Assembly: GCA_020025875.1 (NCBI GenBank)
Contig: JAHHRI010000029.1
Location: 1 to 16,389 of the forward strand
Length of the DNA: 16,389 nt
DNA from: Alphaproteobacteria bacterium
GTDB taxonomy: Bacteria; Pseudomonadota; Alphaproteobacteria; RF32; CAG-239
Reading direction: 5' to 3'
The notes beneath the pieces were generated by a model, which saw only the letters and a list, made by a program, of their open reading frames with translations, did not search any database and had not been told where the DNA came from. The position numbers were made by a program, and so were the translations under genes. Below, in pieces: positions 1-6,274 of this stretch (position 1 is its first letter; each line of letters starts with the position of its first letter).

Positions 1-76
1 AAGTTTAGCTGTGTTTTCAATATAAAAGCATATTTGTTTCATAATATTGGTAAATATTTTTTAATTTTTTAAATAA

Positions 77-133
77 AAAACCCCGTCAGATAATACGTTT
101 GAATTTTGGCAGACGGTCTAAAAACGGGGTTTT
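77..133 (-). terminator. Rho-independent terminator of fabD-fabG
   Basis: Read on the minus strand, a 10-bp stem (133-124 pairing with 86-77) with four consecutive C:G pairs is followed by a run of T residues (positions 80 to 75). It lies about 20 bases past the fabG stop, where a terminator is expected. The loop is long, about 37 bases. A weaker 5-bp pairing (116-112 with 87-83) would compete with the main stem. Confidence 0.75.
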
Positions 134-153
134 GTTCAGTAACCTTAAAAAGG

Positions 154-891
154 TTAGATCATAGCCATGCCACCATTGATGTTGATGGTTTGTCCCGTGA
201 TATATTGGGCTTCGTCGCTGGCAAGAAAAGCAACCACATTGGCAATATCTTGTGCTTCGCCGAGTTTGGCTTCCGGAATTTTTGCCAAGAGGGCGGCTTT
301 GACGTCATCGGGCAAAACATCGGTCATAGGGGTTCTGATAAAGCCCGGTGCAATCGAATTGACGGTAATGCCGCGGGAGCCGACTTCCTGAGCCAAACAT
401 TTGTTCATGGCAATCATACCGGCTTTGGAGGCGGAATAATTGGCCTGACCGGCGTTGCCGGTAACTCCGACCACGGAAGCAATGCCGATGATGCGGCCAA
501 AACGGCGTTTCATCATGCCGCGAACTGCAGCTTTAGCCAGTTTGAAACCGGCCGTGAGGTTAACGTCTAAGACTAATTGCCAGTCTTCGTCACTCATGCG
601 GATAAAAAGGTTGTCGCGGGTCAGACCGGCGTTGTTGACCAAAATGTCGATACGACCGAATTTGTTTTCTACATCTTTAACCAGCTGATTAATAGCTTCT
701 GAGTTGCCGAGATCGGCGACAAAACATTCAACATTATCACCGAGTTCTTCTTTAAGTTTTTCCATTTTTTCCAAGTTGCGATCGGTTAGGGCAAGGGTTG
801 CGCCTTGGGCATGCAGCGTGCGGGCGATTTTGTCGCCGAGTCCGCCGCTGGCGCCTGTAATCAGAGCAACTTTATCTTTAATTTCGAACAT
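154..891 (-). CDS. fabG: 3-oxoacyl-[acyl-carrier-protein] reductase FabG
   Basis: This cytosolic enzyme reduces 3-oxoacyl-ACP to 3-hydroxyacyl-ACP with NADPH, the first reduction in each round of type II fatty acid elongation. The 245-residue protein is a complete classical short-chain dehydrogenase. The cofactor-binding TGASGGLG is at residues 12-19 and NNAG at 86-89. The catalytic set is N111, S139, Y152 and K156 (in NYSASK). The C-terminus GGMAMI is typical of FabG. Length is normal for the family. The start is supported by AAGGA eight bases upstream. It lies 30 bases after fabD, so the two are likely cotranscribed. Other short-chain dehydrogenases share the fold, but the sequence details and the fabD neighbour make FabG firm. 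A terminator follows directly, so acpP is not immediately next in this transcript. Confidence 0.96.
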   Translation of the reverse strand: MFEIKDKVALITGASGGLGDKIARTLHAQGATLALTDRNLEKMEKLKEELGDNVECFVADLGNSEAINQLVKDVENKFGRIDILVNNAGLTRDNLFIRMSDEDWQLVLDVNLTAGFKLAKAAVRGMMKRRFGRIIGIASVVGVTGNAGQANYSASKAGMIAMNKCLAQEVGSRGITVNSIAPGFIRTPMTDVLPDDVKAALLAKIPEAKLGEAQDIANVVAFLASDEAQYITGQTININGGMAMI

Positions 892-921
892 ATTATGTTT
901 CCTTTTTTCATTGATGTATTG

Positions 922-1866
922 TTAGAGGTTTTTTGCCAGTTCTTCAATATCCGCCGTCATACATACAGAAGCGGTATGGATGTTTTTGAAGCTTCTTTTG
1001 ACAAGACCGGAAAGCACTTTTCCGGCGCCCAGTTCATAAACATCGGTAACAGACCGGCTGTTTAAATAATTCATGGTTTCTCTCCAGCGCACCGTGCCGG
1101 TCACTTGTTCTACCAGACGTTTGATAATTTCTTTTTCATCGGTGATGGGTTCTGCCAGAACATTTGAAACCAGCGGAATTTCGGCAGGACGCGCTTCCAC
1201 TTCCATCAGTATGCGCGCCATAACTTCCGCCGCCGGTTGCATCAGCGGGCTATGGAAGGGAGCGGAAACCGGTAGTTTTATGCAGCGTTTGGCACCAAAT
1301 TCGGGGGCAATTTCAACAGCTTTGTCGATGGCTGCCATATGTCCGGAAAGAACGACTTGACCGTCGGAGTTGTCGTTTGCCGCCACGCAATAAGTATGTT
1401 CGTCACAACAAGCTTCAATCAGTGCATTGATATCTTTGAAAGAAACGCCGATAACCGCAGCCATGCCGCCGATACCGAACGGAACCGCCTGCTGCATGGC
1501 ATCTCCTCTGGCGCGCAGCAGATGTGCCGTGTCTGCCAGCGAAAAAATGCCGGCGGCGCAAGCGGCGGAATATTCGCCGAGCGAGTGGCCGGCAACAAAA
1601 GCCGCCTTGTCTTTCAGCTTGATGCCGAAGTCTTTTTCGAGAACGCGAACAACGGCCATGGAAACTGCCATCAACGCCGGTTGGGTGTTGGCGGTGAGTG
1701 TCAATTCATGTTCGGGGCCGCCGGTCATCAGTGCAAACAAATTTTGGTTAAGGGTGTTGTCTACTTCTTGAAACACTTCCCTTGCAGAAGCAAAGTTTTC
1801 CGCCAGATCTTTTCCCATTCCGACAAACTGGGAACCCTGTCCGGGAAAAACAAAAGCGTTTTTCAT
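922..1866 (-). CDS. fabD: Malonyl-CoA:ACP transacylase FabD
   Basis: FabD transfers the malonyl group from CoA to acyl carrier protein, supplying the extender unit for fatty acid synthesis in the cytosol. The 314-residue protein shows FPGQGSQ at residues 7-13 (oxyanion-hole region), the nucleophile S95 in GHSLGEYS (93-100), an arginine at R120 that binds the malonyl carboxylate, and the catalytic histidine H205 in APFHSPLM. Length matches the family. The start has GAAAGG about eight bases upstream across a run of T. It is the first gene of a fabD-fabG pair. Neither fabH nor plsX precedes it here; the upstream neighbour is divergent. Expression probably starts from the promoter-like sequence at 1904-1931. 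Confidence 0.96.
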   Translation of the reverse strand: MKNAFVFPGQGSQFVGMGKDLAENFASAREVFQEVDNTLNQNLFALMTGGPEHELTLTANTQPALMAVSMAVVRVLEKDFGIKLKDKAAFVAGHSLGEYSAACAAGIFSLADTAHLLRARGDAMQQAVPFGIGGMAAVIGVSFKDINALIEACCDEHTYCVAANDNSDGQVVLSGHMAAIDKAVEIAPEFGAKRCIKLPVSAPFHSPLMQPAAEVMARILMEVEARPAEIPLVSNVLAEPITDEKEIIKRLVEQVTGTVRWRETMNYLNSRSVTDVYELGAGKVLSGLVKRSFKNIHTASVCMTADIEELAKNL

Positions 1867-1903
1867 AAAAAAAACCTTTCTTTTATTGATGTCTTTATCG
1901 AGT

Positions 1904-1931
1904 TTTAAACGTATAAAGCTAAAAAAGTCAA
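1904..1931 (-). promoter_or_regulatory. Candidate sigma70-type promoter of fabD-fabG
   Basis: On the minus strand TTGACT (1931-1926) is followed after 16 bases by TTTAAA (1909-1904). This is a good -35 box with a moderate -10 box, about 38 bases ahead of the fabD start. It lies in the AT-rich divergent gap. Prediction from sequence only. Confidence 0.5.
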
Positions 1932-1952
1932 GTTTAAAAACGCTTTGTTAAC

Positions 1953-1980
1953 TTAAGAGAAAGGTTTAAGCGGCTATAAT
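1953..1980 (+). promoter_or_regulatory. Candidate sigma70-type promoter of the HIT gene and ftsK
   Basis: A perfect -10 box TATAAT (1975-1980) lies 16 bases after TTAAGA (1953-1958), a weak -35 box. Transcription would start near 1987. This makes the ATG at 1991 nearly leaderless and favours the downstream starts at 2015 or 2021. The promoter is back to back with that of fabD. Confidence 0.55.
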
Positions 1981-2014
1981 ATCTGATAAAATGATTTGCC
2001 GCAAAGAGGGAGAA

Positions 2015-2449
2015 ATGACTATGTTTGAATTAGTGCCTGGGTTGGCTGCCAAGGATTTTGTCATCGATATGAAATTGTGTCGGGTGTTGTTTGAAGACAA
2101 CTGTCATTATCCGTGGATTTTCCTTGTTCCGCGTAAAGAAAAGATCAAAAATATGACTTTTCTGACCATGGAGGAGAGGTTGCAGCTGATGCGGGAAATT
2201 GCCCTTTGCGAAGAAGTGATGAACGAGTTGTTTAAACCGGCGCAAACCAATGTGGCCATGATCGGCAACAAAACGCCGCAATTGCATGTCCATGTCATTG
2301 CCCGTTTCGATGGCGATCCCGATTGGCCGGGAACAGTTTGGGACGGACATTCCGCCCCTTATGAGGAAGAAAAGAAAAAAGTTATGATCAATGACATCAA
2401 ACGCTCCATTATGATAAAAATGGCCAATGGCCGCTTTTGCCAACATTGA
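2015..2449 (+). CDS. HIT-family nucleotide hydrolase-like protein
   Basis: HIT proteins are small cytosolic hydrolases or transferases acting on nucleoside phosphoramidates, dinucleoside polyphosphates and related nucleotides. The exact substrate here is unknown. With the start at 2015 the protein has 144 residues. The active-site strand reads QLHVHVI at residues 89-95, so the first histidine of the usual H-x-H-x-H motif is glutamine, while H91 and H93 remain. I chose 2015 (MTMFEL) over the in-frame ATG at 1991 because GAGGGAG (2006-2012) sits just before it and 1991 lies at the predicted transcription start. An ATG at 2021 has even better spacing to that site. The gene ends 25 bases before ftsK and is probably cotranscribed with it. 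Family assignment is firm; function is not. Confidence 0.85.
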   Translation: MTMFELVPGLAAKDFVIDMKLCRVLFEDNCHYPWIFLVPRKEKIKNMTFLTMEERLQLMREIALCEEVMNELFKPAQTNVAMIGNKTPQLHVHVIARFDGDPDWPGTVWDGHSAPYEEEKKKVMINDIKRSIMIKMANGRFCQH

Positions 2450-2474
2450 CCCCTAAAGGATGTAAAAGATCGTT

Positions 2475-4787
2475 ATGGCCAGAAAAAAGAAAGAAAAAGA
2501 GAAAACCCTGTTAAACAAGTTTACCCTGCGGGTGTATGGTTTGATGCTGATTGCCTTAGGTTGGCTGACATTGGCAGCCATTTGTTTTTATTCTCCGGCA
2601 GACAGCTCCTTTAACCTTGCAACGGACAACATCAGCAATCTGTTCGGTTATCCGGGAGCCAGCATTGCGGCTGTCATTATTACTTTTTCGGGGTTGGTAT
2701 TGCCCCTGTTTGTCATTCCGGTAATGGTATGGGGCTATCGTTTTTGTCTGCTTGAAGATATCAGATTGTTTTGGCTTCATTTTATGGTATGGCTGTTGGG
2801 GATAACCGTGGCCATGATGGGGTTTGATTTGGTTGGTTCTGGCTTGCCTTCCGGCGGGGTGATCGGGCGTATGCTCAACACTCGTTTACTTGCGTCAATG
2901 CCGCCATTTTCTTTTCGGCAAGAAATGATTACCGCGGTGGTGCTGCTGGTTATGGCGATAACTTTCAGCTATACGGTGGACATTTCCGCCGCTCAGTGGT
3001 GGCGCGCCATGAAAAATATGGCGGTTTATATTTGGCGGGGACTTCTTCTGTTTGGGCGGATGTTGGTGATGTTGCCGACCTGGCTGAAAAAAATGGTACC
3101 GACATTTAACGCCGCAAACTCTGTCGGCAAGACAAAAAAAGAAAGAAAAGAACCAAAACTTCGAGATCAAGAAGAAGCCGGTGAGGCTGGTGTCTTAGGT
3201 GCTGCTCCGATTGAAAAGACGGCAGCAATGAAACACCAGACGAGCAAAACGACGGCAAAAAATGTTAAGAACACAAAAAATGATGATGGTTATCGTTATC
3301 CCGATGTTTCTTTGCTGACCGCTCCGAAAGTTAAATCCGGCGGTACGGCAATGAACGAAAAAGATTTGCAAAAAATTGCCCAAGATCTGGAAAATGTGCT
3401 GCAAGAATTTGGTATTAACGGCAAAATTGTCAAAATACGCCCCGGTCCGGTGGTAACGCTTTACGAATTGGAACCTGCCCCCGGCACCAAGACGGCGCGC
3501 GTGATCGGGTTAGCCGATGATATTGCCCGATCCATGTCTGCGGTTTCTGTACGGATTGCCGTGGTTTCCGGCTCCAACACCATAGGTATTGAACTTCCGA
3601 ATACCACCCGTGAAATAGTTTGGCTGAGAGAATTGTTTGAAGGAGAAGGTTTTCAAGACAGCAAAAACGCACTCAATGTGGTTTTGGGTAAAGATATCGG
3701 CGGAGAAAACGTCTATGCCGACTTGTCTAAAATGCCGCATTTGTTGGTGGCTGGCACAACCGGTTCGGGCAAGTCCGTGGGCATGAACTCTATGATCTTG
3801 TCCCTGTTGTACCGAATGCAGCCGGACGAATGTAAGTTGATTATGATTGATCCGAAGATGCTCGAATTTTCGGTATATAACGGCATTCCTCATTTGTTGA
3901 CACCGGTGATTACCGATCCGGCAAAAGCCGTTCTGGGTTTAAAATGGGCAGTCAAAGAAATGGAAGATCGTTATCGGGCCATGGCGCAACTCAACGTTCG
4001 CAACATATCCGGCTACAACAAGAAACTTGCGGAATTGCGCGCAAGCGGCGAACGCTGTGTGCGCACGGTTCAAACCGGTTTTGATCCCGATACCGGAGCG
4101 CCGATGTACGAAGAGCAGGAATTGGATCTTACGCCGTTGCCCTATATCGTTGTCGTGGTTGACGAAATGGCCGATTTGATGCTGGTGGCAGGCAAAGAGG
4201 TGGAAGCGGCCATTCAGCGTTTGGCGCAAATGGCGCGGGCGGCAGGCATACATCTCATCCTTTCCACTCAAAGACCGTCTGTCGATGTGATTACCGGCGT
4301 TATCAAAGCCAATTTCCCTACCCGCATCAGTTTTCAGGTCACTTCCAAGATAGACAGCCGCACCATTCTCGGTGAGCAGGGAGCCGAACAGCTCCTCGGC
4401 ATGGGCGATATGCTGTATATGCCGGCCGGTCAGCGACCGATCCGTGTGCATGGTTCGTTTGTCAAAGATCAGGAAGTGGAAAAGATTGTTGAGTTTTTGA
4501 AAAAGCAGAAAGAACCGGAATATGTCGAAGGAGTTACCGAAGGAGAACTGAACACCAAAGACAGCGGTTCGGTTTTTGATAAAACGGCCATGGGCGGCGG
4601 CAGCAGCGACGATGATCTTTACAATCAGGCGGTGGCCATTGTTCGCAATGATAAAAAAACCTCCATCAGTTATGTGCAACGGCGGTTGCGAATTGGCTAT
4701 AACCGTGCTGCCGTGCTGATTGAACGCATGGAAGATGAAGGAATTTTGTCCTCGGCAGATCATACCGGAAAAAGGGAAATACTCTGA
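2475..4787 (+). CDS. ftsK: DNA translocase FtsK
   Basis: FtsK is a septum-anchored ATPase that pumps chromosomal DNA during division and activates XerCD recombination at dif. The 770-residue protein has a lysine-rich start, about four membrane segments (roughly residues 21-39, 62-87, 98-118, 150-168), a short charged linker (about 205-290), then the motor. In the motor, Walker A is GTTGSGKS (427-434) and Walker B ends in D563-E564, followed by STQRPSVDVITG (597-608). The last 60 residues form the winged-helix gamma domain that reads polar DNA sequences, with RRLRIGYNRAA at 736-746. The linker is far shorter than in E. coli FtsK (about 1,330 residues in total). The start is the only reasonable one, though AAAGGA is about 14 bases upstream, a long spacing. 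It converges on the membrane-protein gene 14 bases downstream. Confidence 0.96.
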   Translation: MARKKKEKEKTLLNKFTLRVYGLMLIALGWLTLAAICFYSPADSSFNLATDNISNLFGYPGASIAAVIITFSGLVLPLFVIPVMVWGYRFCLLEDIRLFWLHFMVWLLGITVAMMGFDLVGSGLPSGGVIGRMLNTRLLASMPPFSFRQEMITAVVLLVMAITFSYTVDISAAQWWRAMKNMAVYIWRGLLLFGRMLVMLPTWLKKMVPTFNAANSVGKTKKERKEPKLRDQEEAGEAGVLGAAPIEKTAAMKHQTSKTTAKNVKNTKNDDGYRYPDVSLLTAPKVKSGGTAMNEKDLQKIAQDLENVLQEFGINGKIVKIRPGPVVTLYELEPAPGTKTARVIGLADDIARSMSAVSVRIAVVSGSNTIGIELPNTTREIVWLRELFEGEGFQDSKNALNVVLGKDIGGENVYADLSKMPHLLVAGTTGSGKSVGMNSMILSLLYRMQPDECKLIMIDPKMLEFSVYNGIPHLLTPVITDPAKAVLGLKWAVKEMEDRYRAMAQLNVRNISGYNKKLAELRASGERCVRTVQTGFDPDTGAPMYEEQELDLTPLPYIVVVVDEMADLMLVAGKEVEAAIQRLAQMARAAGIHLILSTQRPSVDVITGVIKANFPTRISFQVTSKIDSRTILGEQGAEQLLGMGDMLYMPAGQRPIRVHGSFVKDQEVEKIVEFLKKQKEPEYVEGVTEGELNTKDSGSVFDKTAMGGGSSDDDLYNQAVAIVRNDKKTSISYVQRRLRIGYNRAAVLIERMEDEGILSSADHTGKREIL

Positions 4788-4801
4788 TAAAATAAACGCC
4801 G

Positions 4802-5704
4802 TTAATCGCTGACGCCGAAATTGCCGGCAACGAGAATAAGAAGAGCCATGAGAAAAGCAATCATTAAAAACCCTTCTTTCACGGAAACATTGTCGGGAAT
4901 TTTGTTGTATTTGTTGATGCCGAAAACAAAAATCGGTGCGGTGAGAAGCAAAGCTGTGACATAACCGGGGTTGGGGGCCATTCTCAGCGCCAAGTTCTTG
5001 GCGGTGATCAGAGCCGTGCTGAAACTGATGATGTAAAAACCGATTTTAAACATATGCGGTGCGAACAGTTGATGAAAAAATCCGGAAAAATCGGGTTTGA
5101 CGGTTTTTATATACCACCAAGCATTGACGCTGCCGCTGACGAATACGGCAATCGTCAGATAGTAGACGATACCGCTCCATGCCGTCGTGCCGAAAGATGC
5201 AATTTCTTTGGTTGCGATGCTCATGCCGGACAGCGACAAAAGAGCAGGGAGCATATCATTGACAAGTTTACGGGAAATCGGAGATTTTATCATCCGCCAG
5301 TAGCTGACAGTAAAGCCAAACAGCAGCAAAATGATAGTGATTGCCAGATTACCGTTGTCGAGCAGTTTAAGAAAGTCTTTCGGTGTTAAAAGCCACCAGA
5401 ACAAAGTGGTTATTATGGCTGTCAGCGCCATAACCCGCGAAGTTGAACCGGCACCGTAACGTGCGGAGGCAAAAAACAGACGAGAATCGTAAATGGCAAT
5501 CATCAGTCCCTGCATAATCAGCAAAAACCAATAGTAGGCGGAAGACGGAAAACCCAAAAAACAAAGGAATGGAAAAAAGCAAAAAGCAATTCCCCAGCCG
5601 CGCCACATACCCAAAAGATAGGCGTTGAGTTTGTAATGTTGGTTGAAAATGGTATATATGGCCGTAAAAAATCCGTAAATTAACCCGTTGATGATCCAAA
5701 GCAT
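4802..5704 (-). CDS. Unidentified polytopic membrane protein, possibly EamA/DMT-like
   Basis: I do not recognise this 300-residue protein with certainty. It is strongly hydrophobic, with about nine or ten likely membrane segments, among them residues 4-22, 30-48, 55-72, 88-106, 119-136, 180-198, 226-245, 250-268 and 280-298. Short basic or polar loops lie between them. The length and two-halves layout resemble the drug/metabolite transporter (EamA) superfamily, but I see no diagnostic motif, so transport is only an inference. The start is supported by CAGGAAA about six to eight bases upstream. A TATATA sequence at 5731-5726 could be a -10 box, but no good -35 box accompanies it. A terminator after trxA lies upstream, so the gene is probably transcribed on its own. 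It runs head-on into ftsK with a 14-base gap and no visible terminator. Confidence 0.75.
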   Translation of the reverse strand: MLWIINGLIYGFFTAIYTIFNQHYKLNAYLLGMWRGWGIAFCFFPFLCFLGFPSSAYYWFLLIMQGLMIAIYDSRLFFASARYGAGSTSRVMALTAIITTLFWWLLTPKDFLKLLDNGNLAITIILLLFGFTVSYWRMIKSPISRKLVNDMLPALLSLSGMSIATKEIASFGTTAWSGIVYYLTIAVFVSGSVNAWWYIKTVKPDFSGFFHQLFAPHMFKIGFYIISFSTALITAKNLALRMAPNPGYVTALLLTAPIFVFGINKYNKIPDNVSVKEGFLMIAFLMALLILVAGNFGVSD

Positions 5705-5799
5705 GAAAATTTCCTGTTTTGTTTTTATATATGAATAAAGTCGGGGAAAAAAAAGAGGAGGATTGTTTGATTGTCTTATTTTTTGGTTGTCAACATAAC

Positions 5800-5828
5800 A
5801 AAAAAAGAGCCTGTCAGACTCTTTTTTT
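5800..5828. terminator. Bidirectional hairpin terminator after trxA
   Basis: A 10-bp stem (5800-5809 with 5819-5828) made of an A-run plus GAG on one side and CTC plus a T-run on the other. Read on the minus strand it lies about 30 bases after the trxA stop and ends in a T tract. It would also stop transcription on the plus strand. It separates trxA from the membrane-protein gene. Confidence 0.75.
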
Positions 5829-5858
5829 TATTTGGTTTTTATTTGAAAGCGGCGTTTT

Positions 5859-6173
5859 TTATTGGTTGGCTTCAATCCAAGAAATGATTGCCGACTGCGG
5901 ATTTAAGCCGATTTTGGTGTCGATTTGTTTGCCGTCTTTAAACAGGAACATGGTGGGTATGCTGCGGATACCATAGTTGCCGGCCGTGTTCGGTGCTTCG
6001 TCAACGTTCATTTTGACAATTTTGACTTTATCACCCATGGTTTTGCCGACTTCTTCCAAGATCGGACCGAGTTGGCGGCACGGACCGCACCATTCTGCCC
6101 AAAAATCAACGAGAACCAAGCCTTTGCTGTTTAACACTTCGTTTTCAAACTGGGAATCATTAATAGATAGCAT
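5859..6173 (-). CDS. trxA: Thioredoxin
   Basis: This small cytosolic dithiol oxidoreductase reduces disulfides in ribonucleotide reductase and other proteins, and is itself reduced by thioredoxin reductase. The 104-residue protein carries the active site WCGPC at residues 28-32, with D23 preceding it in VDFWAEW, and the conserved cis-proline P73 in SIPTMF. Length and order are those of classic TrxA. AAAGGAA upstream of the ATG at 6173 supports the start. It follows addA in the same direction after about 100 bases, an arrangement conserved in alphaproteobacteria. The gap contains a hairpin and a TATAAT, so it may have its own promoter. A clear terminator follows. Confidence 0.97.
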   Translation of the reverse strand: MLSINDSQFENEVLNSKGLVLVDFWAEWCGPCRQLGPILEEVGKTMGDKVKIVKMNVDEAPNTAGNYGIRSIPTMFLFKDGKQIDTKIGLNPQSAIISWIEANQ

Positions 6174-6204
6174 ATTTTTTCCTTTCTCTGATACTATAAT
6201 GTTT

Positions 6205-6210
6205 ATTATA
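6205..6210 (-). promoter_or_regulatory. Possible -10 box of a trxA promoter
   Basis: TATAAT on the minus strand (6210-6205) lies about 30 bases before the trxA start in a very AT-rich gap. The hexamer 17 bases upstream is TAATAT, a poor -35 match, so the call is tentative. Confidence 0.35.
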
Positions 6211-6230
6211 TAGGTATGATAAAATTCATA

Positions 6231-6262
6231 TTAAAGGTTTATGATATAAAAACAACCTTTAA
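6231..6262 (-). terminator. Possible weak terminator between addA and trxA
   Basis: A perfect 9-bp inverted repeat (6231-6239 with 6254-6262, loop of 14) begins 12 bases after the addA stop. On the minus strand it is followed only by a broken T-rich stretch. It may therefore attenuate rather than stop transcription into trxA. Confidence 0.4.
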
Positions 6263-6274
6263 ATTTTTCGCGGT

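Noticed and set aside
1..42. A minus-strand ATG at 42 followed by 14 open codons running off the left edge
   Set aside because: No ribosome binding site precedes it, the stretch is very short and AT-rich, and the residues resemble no protein I know. It cannot be supported as a gene, although a gene start just outside the window remains possible.
83..116. Alternative 5-bp pairing within the fabG terminator as a possible regulatory switch
   Set aside because: The pairing is short with a long loop and much weaker than the 10-bp terminator stem. There is no leader gene or ligand-binding structure to suggest a riboswitch.
1339..1908. A 189-codon open frame on the plus strand antisense to fabD
   Set aside because: It covers the conserved FabD N-terminal half, has no family resemblance and continues past the fabD start without a ribosome site. 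Coincidental.
3939..4763. A 274-codon open frame on the minus strand inside ftsK
   Set aside because: It lies wholly antisense to the conserved motor and gamma domains of FtsK, is rich in histidine, arginine and phenylalanine, and has no recognisable motif. It is a reading-frame shadow.
5719..5976. An 85-codon plus-strand open frame between the membrane-protein gene and trxA
   Set aside because: It crosses the trxA terminator hairpin and then runs antisense into trxA. The composition is odd and I see no matching protein family.
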